DNA from: Candidatus Saccharimonadota bacterium
GTDB taxonomy: Bacteria; Patescibacteriota; Saccharimonadia; Saccharimonadales; Saccharimonadaceae
Assembly (NCBI GenBank): GCA_017545505.1
Contig: JAFWNB010000004.1
Location: 1 to 64,000 of the forward strand
Length of the DNA stretch: 64,000 nt
Direction of reading: 5' to 3'
The notes beneath the pieces were generated by a model, which saw only the letters and a program-made list of their open reading frames with translations, made no database searches and was not told the DNA's origin. A program made the translations under genes and the position numbers. Below are positions 6,058-13,253 of this stretch, piece after piece. Every line of letters begins with the position of its first letter. The stretch's first letter is position 1.

Positions 6058-7064
6058 CTTAAATTAAACGCTTTCTGAACTGCAAGTAATTTTTGATTAG
6101 CTACTTTGTTGGCGTATTGTTCGCCGGCCTCTAAGAGCTCTAATACGTCTTCGTCGGTAATTTCGGCTAGTTTTGCTTGAAAATCTTCGAGCATCCTTGA
6201 AACGCTGCCTGCAACTTGTTTTTTAAGATCGCCATAACGTGTTTCGCCGCTCCACGTCGAGATGACGTCTTGCAAAGGAACATCTGTAACCAATGATTCA
6301 ATTAGTATTAAATTCGAAATACCCGGCTGACTCCACATATCAAATTTGATTTTACCAAATGAATCCGTCGTTGCGGCCATAATTTTTTTAGCAGCTTTTT
6401 CAGGGGTATCATCCAGCATAATTTTGCTATTCTCGGCAGCGGTTGACTTACTCATCTTTTTTTCTGGGTTTAATAAATCACGAATGCGTATGCCGTCGCT
6501 CATCCCCATAAATTTTACTTGATCGGCTGTTTTAGCTGGAATTGTAAAGATGTCGCCGTACTTATGGTTAAATCGAATAGCGATATTTCGCGTCAATTCA
6601 ATATGCTGGAATTGATCCTCTCCGAGCGGAATATATTCCGCATCATAGAGCAAAATATCCGCAGCCATCAGAATTGGATAGTTGAAAATACCAACATTGC
6701 AAGATTCCTGGCCTTTGGATTTTTCTTTAAACTGAATCATGCGCGAAGCTTCTCCCATTGTAGCTACACAATCTAGAATCCAGCAAAGTTCGGAATGGGC
6801 CGGAACATAACTTTGGCGATAAATATGGATATTTTTGTTTATCTTAAGACCGGCAGCTAGATAATATTTGATAGTACGGATAGCATTTTCTTGTAGATTT
6901 CCGTCTACATCTGAAATAATCGAATGTAAATCGGGCACAAAAATATTGATATTATTGTCCCCCGAGTGTTGGTTCGCTAGACGAACCATTGGGAGTAATG
7001 CCCCTAAATAATTACCTAATGTTAAAACTGAATTGGCCCTAATGCCTGTTAGAATGGTTTTCAT
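6054..7064 (-). CDS. trpS: Tryptophanyl-tRNA synthetase
   Basis: A class I synthetase of 336 residues, the normal length, that charges tRNA-Trp. The HIGH-equivalent is TLGNYLGA (residues 15-22) after the family start TGIRANS, and the KMSKS loop is KKMSKSTAAENS (~202-213). ILMAADILLY and GEDQFQHIELTRNIA are also family hallmarks. Upstream, a TATAAT ends 16 bases before the ATG, giving a short leader. It is the first gene of a coupled set with the pseudouridine synthase and holB, and diverges from tRNA-Ala. Confidence 0.95.
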   Translation of the reverse strand: MKTILTGIRANSVLTLGNYLGALLPMVRLANQHSGDNNINIFVPDLHSIISDVDGNLQENAIRTIKYYLAAGLKINKNIHIYRQSYVPAHSELCWILDCVATMGEASRMIQFKEKSKGQESCNVGIFNYPILMAADILLYDAEYIPLGEDQFQHIELTRNIAIRFNHKYGDIFTIPAKTADQVKFMGMSDGIRIRDLLNPEKKMSKSTAAENSKIMLDDTPEKAAKKIMAATTDSFGKIKFDMWSQPGISNLILIESLVTDVPLQDVISTWSGETRYGDLKKQVAGSVSRMLEDFQAKLAEITDEDVLELLEAGEQYANKVANQKLLAVQKAFNLR

Positions 7065-7105
7065 TCTTTCATTTTAACACATTATATGTTAGAATAAAAA
7101 TATGT

Positions 7106-7182
7106 GGGGCGTTAGCTCAGCTGATTAGAGCGCTACTATGGCATAGTAGAGGTCATGAGTTTGAATCTCATACGCTCCACCA
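7106..7182 (+). tRNA. tRNA-Ala (GGC)
   Basis: A 77-base tRNA with encoded CCA. Acceptor GGGGCGT/ACGCTCC, D arm AGCTCAGCTGATTAGAGC, anticodon arm CTACT/AGTAG with loop ATGGCAT (anticodon GGC), T arm ATGAG-TTTGAAT-CTCAT. It is the first part of a cassette with a terminator and a CCA-ended hairpin that recurs at 10893. Confidence 0.93.
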
Positions 7183-7187
7183 GAGAT

Positions 7188-7217
7188 AAAAAAGAAGTCG
7201 CTTGCGGCTTGTTTTTT
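7188..7217 (+). terminator. Terminator after tRNA-Ala(GGC)
   Basis: AAGTCGC pairs with GCGGCTT (one G-U) around a two-base turn, preceded by A-run and followed by TTTTTT. It is nearly identical to the terminator after the second tRNA-Ala at 10975. Confidence 0.85.
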
Positions 7218-7225
7218 ATTTCTTA

Positions 7226-7267
7226 GGAGCGGCCTGAGATTACGCAGTAATCTCATACGCTCCACCA
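7226..7267 (+). ncRNA. tRNA-minihelix-like hairpin, cassette 1
   Basis: GGAGCG (7226-7231) pairs with CGCTCC (7258-7263) and TGAGATTAC (7235-7243) with GTAATCTCA (7247-7255), separated by a 3x2 internal loop and closed by GCA. The 3' strand ends ACCA. Bases 7249-7267 are identical to the last 19 bases of the neighbouring tRNA-Ala, 85 bases upstream. A T-run follows. It could be a tRNA-derived RNA, a second terminator, or a scar of integration. Its transcription is not shown, since a terminator stands before it. Confidence 0.55.
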
Positions 7268-7270
7268 TTT

Positions 7271-7903
7271 TTATATTCTGTTTGCAAATATTACATACCG
7301 ATGCGATGCATCGCCGTTACCGTAAGATGTGCCATAGCAGGTCATGATTGATAAATCGTAACTTACGCCTTCGCTTTTAGCGTTGGCTACTTGGCGCATA
7401 TAATTTCCGGTTCCGTTCAATTGAAGTTTGCCGGTTGTGGTGTTTTTTTCGTAGATTACGACTTTCGATACGACGTAATTCGTGGTATTTCCGTTGTAGT
7501 TTACTACAAATACGCCACCTACACCTACATTTTTTAAACCACCAAATACAATATTAGAATTATGGCCATAGAGAAATTTTTCGCCATATTTATTCACATG
7601 ATTTCCGGCATCAACCGCTGTGTCTGGAACATCGATGATTTCGATAGTGCGTCCAGCTATAGAAATACTATTTGCCGGAGTATTATATACTGGAGCAGGC
7701 TTCATTACAGGAGCTGGTGCTGCTTTTGTAAGCTGAATGCTACTATTTGCTTTATCCTCAATCTCTGGTTTAATTTCGATAATTTCTACAGCATTAAAAT
7801 CTGGCTGCATTATGTTTACTGAGTCAGTTGCAGCTAAATAATTAAGGTTACATATTGAACTAAATAAACTGGATAATAGTAACAAAAAAAGGCGTTTGCC
7901 CAT
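7271..7903 (-). CDS. Secreted sortase-family protein
   Basis: A 210-residue protein with a Lys/Arg-led hydrophobic signal (residues 1-24), a linker rich in Pro/Ala (~58-80) and a C-terminal sortase barrel. The three catalytic positions are visible: His in LYGHNSN (114), Cys in SIMTCYG (189) and Arg in SHRYVIFA (202). The family transpeptidates surface proteins to the envelope or joins pilin subunits. The TLxTC box is degenerate (SIMTC). It stands alone, converges with the tRNA-Ala cassette, and has a GGGAG Shine-Dalgarno. Its substrates are not identifiable in the window. Confidence 0.82.
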   Translation of the reverse strand: MGKRLFLLLLSSLFSSICNLNYLAATDSVNIMQPDFNAVEIIEIKPEIEDKANSSIQLTKAAPAPVMKPAPVYNTPANSISIAGRTIEIIDVPDTAVDAGNHVNKYGEKFLYGHNSNIVFGGLKNVGVGGVFVVNYNGNTTNYVVSKVVIYEKNTTTGKLQLNGTGNYMRQVANAKSEGVSYDLSIMTCYGTSYGNGDASHRYVIFANRI

Positions 7904-8013
7904 ATAAAACTCCCATTTATGACCAATTTATGTCTTTATTTTATCATACTTTTGCTTATTTGTCAATATTTAGGATATTTTTACAGATATAAATCAAACT
8001 CTATTCTTAGAGG

Positions 8014-8040
8014 TATAATGCTATAATTGTAAAAAGGAGG
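8014..8040 (+). promoter_or_regulatory. -10 box(es) and Shine-Dalgarno of thyA operon
   Basis: Two overlapping candidates for the -10 (TATAAT at 8014-8019 and 8022-8027) precede AAAAAGGAGG at 8031-8040, which places a TTG four bases later as the start of thyA. The 140 bases between the divergent sortase gene and thyA hold nothing else I recognise. Confidence 0.5.
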
Positions 8041-8044
8041 TTAA

Positions 8045-9010
8045 TTGAGTAAATTTGACGACCAATATATTGACCTTTGTCGGCGTATATTAGATAAGGG
8101 TGAAAAAATCACGAATTATAAAGGCACTGATTCTCGCTCCGATCAGACCGCTTCTGCAATCCCTGACCATACCGCTCAAGCAAATTCAGGTGCGTCTACT
8201 CTTCGTTTGCCCCATCAAATACTACAGTTTGACCTTTCTGAAGAGTTTCCGATTTTAGTCTCAAAAAAAGTCGGCTTTAAAACTGCTGTTCTTGAGATAC
8301 TCTGGATTTATCAGGTAGCCTCTAATGATGTAAGATGGCTACAGGACAGGGGTGTAAAAATCTGGAACGAATGGGAGATTTCTGACTCTGGCGAATATCA
8401 AGGCAGAAATATTAATCAATTGTTTAAAAAACTTCACCCAAATATGGCTGCAGAGGATTTTGCACACACCATTGGTACTGCTTACGGCTGGATAGTAAAA
8501 CGTTATAATCTAATTCGCAACCTAATCGAAACCCTAAAAACTAACCCTGGGAACCGACGTATGGTCCTTTCGCTTTGGCAAAACGAATGGCTAGAAACAG
8601 CTGCACTTCCCAGCTGCGTTTGGAATACTCAATGGAATTTAATCGATGGTCGCCTAAATCTTCTCGTCACCTCACGTTCGTCTGATGTGCCCTTGGGTTT
8701 ACCATTTAATGTAGTCCAATACGCCGTTTTGTGCCACTTAATTGCCGCTTGTGTCAAAGCGAAGCCAGGACAATTAACTTTTATCACGAACGATGCTCAT
8801 ATTTACGAAAACCAAATTGAAGGCATCAGAGAACAAATCGCTCGTTATGATAAGGCTTTGGCCGACAATTCTCTGCCGGAAGCTCCAAAACTATGGATTA
8901 ACCCCAAAATCAAAGATTTTTATAAATTCGATAATTCGCGCGAACTTAAAGATATCCGTCTTGATAATTACAAAAATTTAGGCACAATTTCGATGCCGGT
9001 TACGGAGTAA
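8045..9010 (+). CDS. thyA: Thymidylate synthase
   Basis: This enzyme methylates dUMP to dTMP using methylene-tetrahydrofolate. The start is TTG, fixed by a strong AAGGAGG four bases upstream. Visible features: catalytic Cys in LPSCVWNTQ (~residue 192), SRSSDVPLGLPFN for phosphate and uracil contacts, and NDAHIYENQ near 258. The common PCH is SCV, so the His after the nucleophile is replaced, as in a known ThyA subclass. An insertion of ~20 residues (about 32-52, Asp/Ser/Ala-rich) makes it 321 residues instead of ~265-280. dfrA follows after one base and glyA after that, forming the full folate cycle. Confidence 0.93.
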   Translation: MSKFDDQYIDLCRRILDKGEKITNYKGTDSRSDQTASAIPDHTAQANSGASTLRLPHQILQFDLSEEFPILVSKKVGFKTAVLEILWIYQVASNDVRWLQDRGVKIWNEWEISDSGEYQGRNINQLFKKLHPNMAAEDFAHTIGTAYGWIVKRYNLIRNLIETLKTNPGNRRMVLSLWQNEWLETAALPSCVWNTQWNLIDGRLNLLVTSRSSDVPLGLPFNVVQYAVLCHLIAACVKAKPGQLTFITNDAHIYENQIEGIREQIARYDKALADNSLPEAPKLWINPKIKDFYKFDNSRELKDIRLDNYKNLGTISMPVTE

Positions 9011-9011
9011 T

Positions 9012-9485
9012 ATGTTTAGCATAATAGCAGCAATTGGCAAAAACAATGAACTGGGAAAAAACAATGGTTTAGTTTTTAAAATTAAAGAGGATATGAAGTT
9101 TTTTAAAGATAAAACTACCGGGCACAAGGTTTTGATGGGGAGCAATACGTGGAGGTCTTTGCCTGGTAAATTAAAAGATCGTGAAAATATCGTGATAAGC
9201 ACTAGAGATTTTGAAGGTCCCGATCTAATAATCCATGATATTAAGAGTTTTATTAGTAAAAATGTCGATTCTGATGAGGAAATATTCGTAATTGGTGGTG
9301 GCACGGTATATATGCAACTTTTACCTTTTGCTAAATTTTTGTATTTAACAGAGGTAGAAGCCGAGGATTCTGGCGCCACAACTTATTTTCCTGAATTCAA
9401 CAAAAATGACTATGATATCGTATTAATTAAGAAAGGCTCCGAAAATGGCTTAAATTATAGTTTTATGAAGTATATTAAAAAATAA
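9012..9485 (+). CDS. dfrA: Dihydrofolate reductase
   Basis: This 157-residue enzyme reduces the dihydrofolate made by thymidylate synthase. Family signs are the start SIIAAIGKNNELGKNN, the active-site segment FKIKEDMKFFK with the acidic residue in place, GHKVLMGSNTWRSLPGKL, and VIGGGTVYMQLLP near residue 95, which binds NADPH. The usual PW of the LPW loop is replaced by VF (GLVFKI). It begins one base after the thyA stop, so translation is coupled, and ends nine bases before glyA. Confidence 0.93.
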   Translation: MFSIIAAIGKNNELGKNNGLVFKIKEDMKFFKDKTTGHKVLMGSNTWRSLPGKLKDRENIVISTRDFEGPDLIIHDIKSFISKNVDSDEEIFVIGGGTVYMQLLPFAKFLYLTEVEAEDSGATTYFPEFNKNDYDIVLIKKGSENGLNYSFMKYIKK

Positions 9486-9493
9486 GGAGGAAT

Positions 9494-10867
9494 ATGGAAG
9501 ATTATGTATTTGATTTGATCGAGCAAGAGACCAAGCGCCAAAGAGAGGGCTTAGAGCTCATTCCGAGTGAAAACTATGTATCTAAAGCAGTACTAAAAGC
9601 TATGGGTTCAGTTTTAACTAATAAATATTCAGAGGGATATCCTAGTTTTGAAGGCATTACTTCTTGGGATGATAAAAAGATTAGCAATGAAATATTACCG
9701 AATTATCGCTATTATGGCGGTCAGGTAAATATAGATAGGGTGGAAAGATTAGCAATTTCGCGTGCTTGTCGGTTGTTCAATGCTGATCATGCTAACGTAC
9801 AGCCACACTCTGGCGCTAACGCAAATGAAGCGGTTTATTTTGCTTGGTGTGAGCCCGGCGATAATATTTTAGCGATGAATCTAGGTCATGGTGGTCATTT
9901 GACTCATGGTTCTCCTGTTACTCGTTCGGCAAGGATTTATAATTTTATCCCTTACGGTACTACCCCAGATGGTGACCTAGATTATGGAGAAATCGAAAAA
10001 CTTGCACTTAAAAATGATATTAAACTAATTTTGGTTGGTTATTCTGCTTTTATGAAAATCCCCGATTTTAAGCGTGTTTCTGAAATACGAGATAAAGCAT
10101 CAAAAAAATGGGGACACGAAATCTGTTTAATGGCCGATATGGCACATGTGGCTGGCCTTATCGCTGGTGGCGTCCATCCAAATCCGCTCGAGTTTGGTTT
10201 TAATGTTATGACTACTACCACCCACAAAACTTTGCGTGGCCCAAGAGGCGGATTAATTATGAGTATGGGTAAAGTTAATTCGCCAATCAAAAAGATTTCC
10301 GAAAAATCTCTTGATAATTTACCGACTATGATAGATAAAGCAGTTTTTCCTGGTACTCAAGGCGGCCCGCTAGAGCATGTGATTGCCGCCAAAGCTGTTG
10401 CGTTCGGAGAAGCTTTATTGCCGGATTTTAAAGAATACGCTAAGAAGATTGTTGAAAATGCCCAAGCTTTAGCTAAAGGATTAATTAATCGTGGTTTTGT
10501 CTTACAGGGAGGTGGTACAGATAATCACCTAATTTTAATTGATGTTATGAAAAGTTATGGAATTGATGGCAAAATGTATGAAAAGGCGCTAGACATGGTG
10601 GGTTTAACCTTAAATGCCAACGCCCTTCCTGGCGATACCGGTGGAGCTTTTCGACCGAATGGCGTGCGACTTGGGACTCCAGCAATCACTACCCGTGGCA
10701 TGGGCATAAAAGAAATGGAAAAAATCGCTGATTGGATGGAGAGAGTTGCAAAAATCTGCCAAAAGACTAAAGATGAAAATGAGCTAGATGATTATAAGGA
10801 AGAGTTTGACAAGATTAGAAATGAAGTCAAGAATATAGCATCTGCATTTAAATTGCCAACAGAGTAG
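9494..10867 (+). CDS. glyA: Serine hydroxymethyltransferase
   Basis: A PLP enzyme that transfers the serine hydroxymethyl group to tetrahydrofolate, regenerating methylene-THF for ThyA. The PLP lysine lies in TTTTHKTLRGPRGG (~residues 238-251). Also seen are the start LIPSENYVS, QPHSGANANEAVYFA and TRGMGIKEME. At 457 residues it is longer than usual (~415-430), mainly through an extra loop (FEGITSWDDKK, ~55-75) before YRYYGGQ. AAGGAGG precedes the ATG. Third gene of the thyA-dfrA-glyA operon; the promoter of tRNA-Ala(CGC) lies over its 3' end. Confidence 0.95.
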   Translation: MEDYVFDLIEQETKRQREGLELIPSENYVSKAVLKAMGSVLTNKYSEGYPSFEGITSWDDKKISNEILPNYRYYGGQVNIDRVERLAISRACRLFNADHANVQPHSGANANEAVYFAWCEPGDNILAMNLGHGGHLTHGSPVTRSARIYNFIPYGTTPDGDLDYGEIEKLALKNDIKLILVGYSAFMKIPDFKRVSEIRDKASKKWGHEICLMADMAHVAGLIAGGVHPNPLEFGFNVMTTTTHKTLRGPRGGLIMSMGKVNSPIKKISEKSLDNLPTMIDKAVFPGTQGGPLEHVIAAKAVAFGEALLPDFKEYAKKIVENAQALAKGLINRGFVLQGGGTDNHLILIDVMKSYGIDGKMYEKALDMVGLTLNANALPGDTGGAFRPNGVRLGTPAITTRGMGIKEMEKIADWMERVAKICQKTKDENELDDYKEEFDKIRNEVKNIASAFKLPTE

Positions 10868-10882
10868 TTAATATGCTATAAT
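10853..10882 (+). promoter_or_regulatory. Promoter of tRNA-Ala(CGC)
   Basis: TTGCCA (10853-10858), an 18-base spacer and TATAAT (10877-10882), ten bases before the mature tRNA 5' end. The -35 lies within the last codons of glyA. Confidence 0.7.
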
Positions 10883-10892
10883 ACATTGAGGC

Positions 10893-10968
10893 GGGGTGTT
10901 AGCTCAGCTGATAGAGCGCTGCATTCGCATTGCAGAGGTCAGGAGTTTGAATCTCCTACACTCCACCA
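10893..10968 (+). tRNA. tRNA-Ala (CGC)
   Basis: A 76-base tRNA with encoded CCA. Acceptor GGGGTGT/ACACTCC, anticodon arm CTGCA/TGCAG around TTCGCAT (anticodon CGC), T arm AGGAG-TTTGAAT-CTCCT. Closely related to the tRNA-Ala at 7106, with compensating changes in acceptor and T stems. Confidence 0.93.
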
Positions 10969-10974
10969 AAAATG

Positions 10975-11004
10975 AAAAAAGAAGTCGCTTGCGACTTGTT
11001 TTTT
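10975..11004 (+). terminator. Terminator after tRNA-Ala(CGC)
   Basis: A perfect 7-bp stem AAGTCGC/GCGACTT with A-run before and TTTTTT after. Near-identical to the one at 7188. Confidence 0.87.
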
Positions 11005-11011
11005 GTTTTTA

Positions 11012-11053
11012 GGAGTGGCCGGAGATTACTTCGTAATCTCCTACACTCCACCA
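11012..11053 (+). ncRNA. tRNA-minihelix-like hairpin, cassette 2
   Basis: GGAGTG (11012-11017) pairs with CACTCC (11044-11049) and GGAGATTAC (11021-11029) with GTAATCTCC (11033-11041); loop TTC; end ACCA. Bases 11035-11053 equal the last 19 bases of tRNA-Ala(CGC), again exactly 85 bases downstream. Compared with cassette 1 both stems differ by paired changes (C-G to T-A, T-A to G-C), so pairing is kept. A run of T follows. Confidence 0.55.
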
Positions 11054-11066
11054 TTTTTTGTTATTA

Positions 11067-11095
11067 TTGACTTTTTAGCTTAAGTGTGTTATAAT
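11067..11095 (+). promoter_or_regulatory. Promoter of SleB-like hydrolase gene
   Basis: TTGACT (11067-11072), a 17-base spacer and TATAAT (11090-11095): an almost consensus housekeeping promoter. The leader to the ATG at 11164 is about 60 bases and contains a small hairpin (ACGGT/ACCGT). Confidence 0.85.
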
Positions 11096-11163
11096 ATAGG
11101 GATACGGTGGTATAACCGTTGTAGTTTAAAAGAGGTTAATTTTTCAAATTGAAGGGGGATGTG

Positions 11164-11949
11164 ATGAAAAAAGCATTTATTGTTGTATTTATCATAGGAT
11201 TTATGACTGGATTTTTTATTGGTCTAGTCACGCCGAATGACCACCGGCCCGAGATCGTAGTGTCTCATGCTGAGGAAGCTATTCAGGAGGTCGACGAAGC
11301 CGAAACCGCTTCGAATTTAATTCGAAATGGAATTACGGCCGAACGGCCTAGCGTGTATGTCGTCGACGATCAAGAAGGACCTTCGGAGGAGGAAATCCTC
11401 TTCCAAGAGCATCTTGATTTACTAGAAAATGGAAGGATCGAATACAGTAGATATTCAATGAATCCCTATCGAACGTTTTATACGCTCGACAATCTGCAGT
11501 TTCCTTCGTTAGAAGAATTCTGTAGCTACATCGGTGTAACAACCACCGATCTGATTGCGTCAGCACAGACGCTTTATGGCGAGGCAGATTCTGTACCGTA
11601 TATTAGCCATAAGGCTATGGTAGTATGGAATTTGTTAAATCGTCTGGATACTGGATTCGGGGGAGCTTATTCCCTCTATTCGGTGGTTTCAATGCCGGGC
11701 CAGTACGCTGGCTACAGTACTGGATTTCCTGTAACTGATGAAAATCTATCGATCGTGATAGATGTCCTCTGGAGATGGCATCTTGAACATACTGGCGTTG
11801 CGGATGCCGGACGAGTCCTGCCTCGGCACTACATGTACTTTTGCGCTTACGGCGCTGCCGGTATGGACAATAAGTTCTACTATCTCGAGAACGGAGAGAG
11901 GTTCTACCTCTATCCCGACCAGTGCGGTTCTGGGCCTTACGTCAGCTAA
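11164..11949 (+). CDS. SleB/CwlJ-like cell wall hydrolase
   Basis: I start it at ATG 11164, eight bases after the AAGGGGG Shine-Dalgarno, rather than at an upstream TTG. The 261-residue product has an N-terminal membrane or signal segment (residues ~3-21), an acidic linker, and a C-terminal domain resembling Hydrolase_2: SAQTLYGEADSVPYISHKA with the catalytic-type Glu after YG, WNLLNR, MPGQYAGYS, and a final region with Cys pairs. Such domains cut peptidoglycan, probably as lytic transglycosylases. It is monocistronic with a strong promoter and terminator and is more GC-rich than its neighbours. Fold assignment fairly sure; own wall or host wall as target unknown. Confidence 0.72.
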   Translation: MKKAFIVVFIIGFMTGFFIGLVTPNDHRPEIVVSHAEEAIQEVDEAETASNLIRNGITAERPSVYVVDDQEGPSEEEILFQEHLDLLENGRIEYSRYSMNPYRTFYTLDNLQFPSLEEFCSYIGVTTTDLIASAQTLYGEADSVPYISHKAMVVWNLLNRLDTGFGGAYSLYSVVSMPGQYAGYSTGFPVTDENLSIVIDVLWRWHLEHTGVADAGRVLPRHYMYFCAYGAAGMDNKFYYLENGERFYLYPDQCGSGPYVS

Positions 11950-11967
11950 AACGACCTCTAATTCAAC

Positions 11968-11996
11968 AAAAACCGCCCCTTACGGGGTGGTTTTTC
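11968..11996. terminator. Bidirectional terminator
   Basis: AACCGCCCC / GGGGTGGTT around TTAC with T on one side and A on the other; serves the hydrolase gene and the convergent rpsI operon. Confidence 0.85.
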
Positions 11997-12015
11997 ATTG
12001 GGCTTAAAGCATAAT

Positions 12016-12414
12016 TTAACGCTTGCTGAACTGCTCTTTGCGACGAGCAGAGCGAAGACCATATTTCTTGCGTTCTTTTTCGCGTGGATCACGTGAGGTA
12101 AAACCAGCCTTCTTCAAAATTGGACGAAGGTCTGGGGCCTCAGCCGTGAGGGCTTTTGAGATTGCAAGTTTAATTGCGTCTACTTGCCCAGCCAAGCCAC
12201 CACCCTTAACTAAGATGGTAATATCATAGTTTTTTTGCTTTTCAGTTAGAGCTAGTGGGTCAGTGATTTCAGCAAGATAAGTTTTATTGCCGGAGAGATA
12301 CTCTAGGGCTGGCTTATCGTTGATTTTGATATCACCTTTACCTTTGTATAGCCTTGCGGTAGCGGTAGCAGATTTGCGGCGACCCAACCCATAGGCGTAT
12401 TTTTTCGTAACCAT
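12016..12414 (-). CDS. rpsI: 30S ribosomal protein S9 (uS9)
   Basis: At 132 residues it has the usual length. The start YAYGLGRRKSATATARLYKG and the end GLRSARRKEQFSKR, whose last Lys-Arg reaches the P-site tRNA, are diagnostic. It overlaps rplM by one base (stop/start), the universal L13-S9 pair, and is the last gene of the long minus-strand alpha-type operon. Confidence 0.97.
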   Translation of the reverse strand: MVTKKYAYGLGRRKSATATARLYKGKGDIKINDKPALEYLSGNKTYLAEITDPLALTEKQKNYDITILVKGGGLAGQVDAIKLAISKALTAEAPDLRPILKKAGFTSRDPREKERKKYGLRSARRKEQFSKR

Positions 12415-12839
12415 TATTTAATCTCCTTTGGATTTTGTGCTGCATGTGCGTGTTCAGAGCCGGCGAAAACGCGTAATCTCTTGAGACGCTCTGCTGCTAA
12501 TTTGTTCTTAGGAAGCATACCCTTAACCGCTTCGATAATTGCACGAGACGGATCTTTTTCGATAACTTCCTTTAGTTTTAATTCTTTAATTCCACCTGGA
12601 TAACCGCTATGGCGATAGTATTTTTTCTGAACCATTTTGTCGCCAGTAACGACTAAATCTTTAGCGTTAATTACTACTACGTAGTCACCGTTATCGATAT
12701 GTGGGGTGTAGGTAACTTTTGATTTACCCATGAGTTTATCAGCAATAACAACCGCAAGTTTGCCAAGAGGCATACTTGAAGCGTCGATTAGCCACCACTG
12801 GCGACTAATCTCAGAACCTTTTTGAGAATAAGTTTTCAT
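12414..12839 (-). CDS. rplM: 50S ribosomal protein L13 (uL13)
   Basis: A 141-residue protein with family hallmarks RQWWLIDASSMPLGKLA near the start, TPHIDNGDYVVVINA and KKYYRHSGYPGG, and the GMLPKNKL segment. It overlaps both neighbours by one base, so rplQ-rplM-rpsI are translationally coupled. Confidence 0.97.
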   Translation of the reverse strand: MKTYSQKGSEISRQWWLIDASSMPLGKLAVVIADKLMGKSKVTYTPHIDNGDYVVVINAKDLVVTGDKMVQKKYYRHSGYPGGIKELKLKEVIEKDPSRAIIEAVKGMLPKNKLAAERLKRLRVFAGSEHAHAAQNPKEIK

Positions 12840-13252
12840 TATTTATCCTCCTTTTTGGCGGTCTTATTGGCCTTTTTCTCTGGCTCGTCAAAATTAAGCG
12901 TATCTACAAAACTGATAGTAGCCATTTCGGAATTATCTCCGCGGCGAAAACCAGCACGTTCGATTCTTAAATAGCCAGAATCGCGCTTGATTTGAGGAGC
13001 AATTACGTCAATTAATAACGTTGCGGCGTCTAGATTATTTAGACGTGCGATAATAATGCGACGATTTGCTAAGCCACCTTTTTTAGCTCTTGTAATGAGC
13101 TTCTCGGTAGAACGACGAATTTCTTTGGCGCGAGCCAAGGTTGTAGTAATTGATTGATATTGAATTAGAGAGCACATCAGCCCACGAGTGAGTGCCAATC
13201 TCTGATCGGTTTCTCGGCCAAATTTACGGCCTTTATACTTATGGCGATGCAT
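12839..13252 (-). CDS. rplQ: 50S ribosomal protein L17 (bL17)
   Basis: A 137-residue protein starting MHRHKYKGRKFGRETDQR and LTRGLMCSLIQYQSI, with the TTLARAKEIRRSTEKLITRA helix; the Lys-rich tail after residue ~120 is a lineage extension. It follows rpoA by one base, the conserved rpoA-rplQ order. Confidence 0.97.
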   Translation of the reverse strand: MHRHKYKGRKFGRETDQRLALTRGLMCSLIQYQSITTTLARAKEIRRSTEKLITRAKKGGLANRRIIIARLNNLDAATLLIDVIAPQIKRDSGYLRIERAGFRRGDNSEMATISFVDTLNFDEPEKKANKTAKKEDK

Positions 13253-13253
13253 T

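Noticed and set aside
7226-7267. T-box or other riboswitch for the sortase or thyA genes
   Set aside because: No T-box core or antiterminator sequence; the hairpin lies downstream of the tRNA on the plus strand and converges on the sortase gene rather than leading it.
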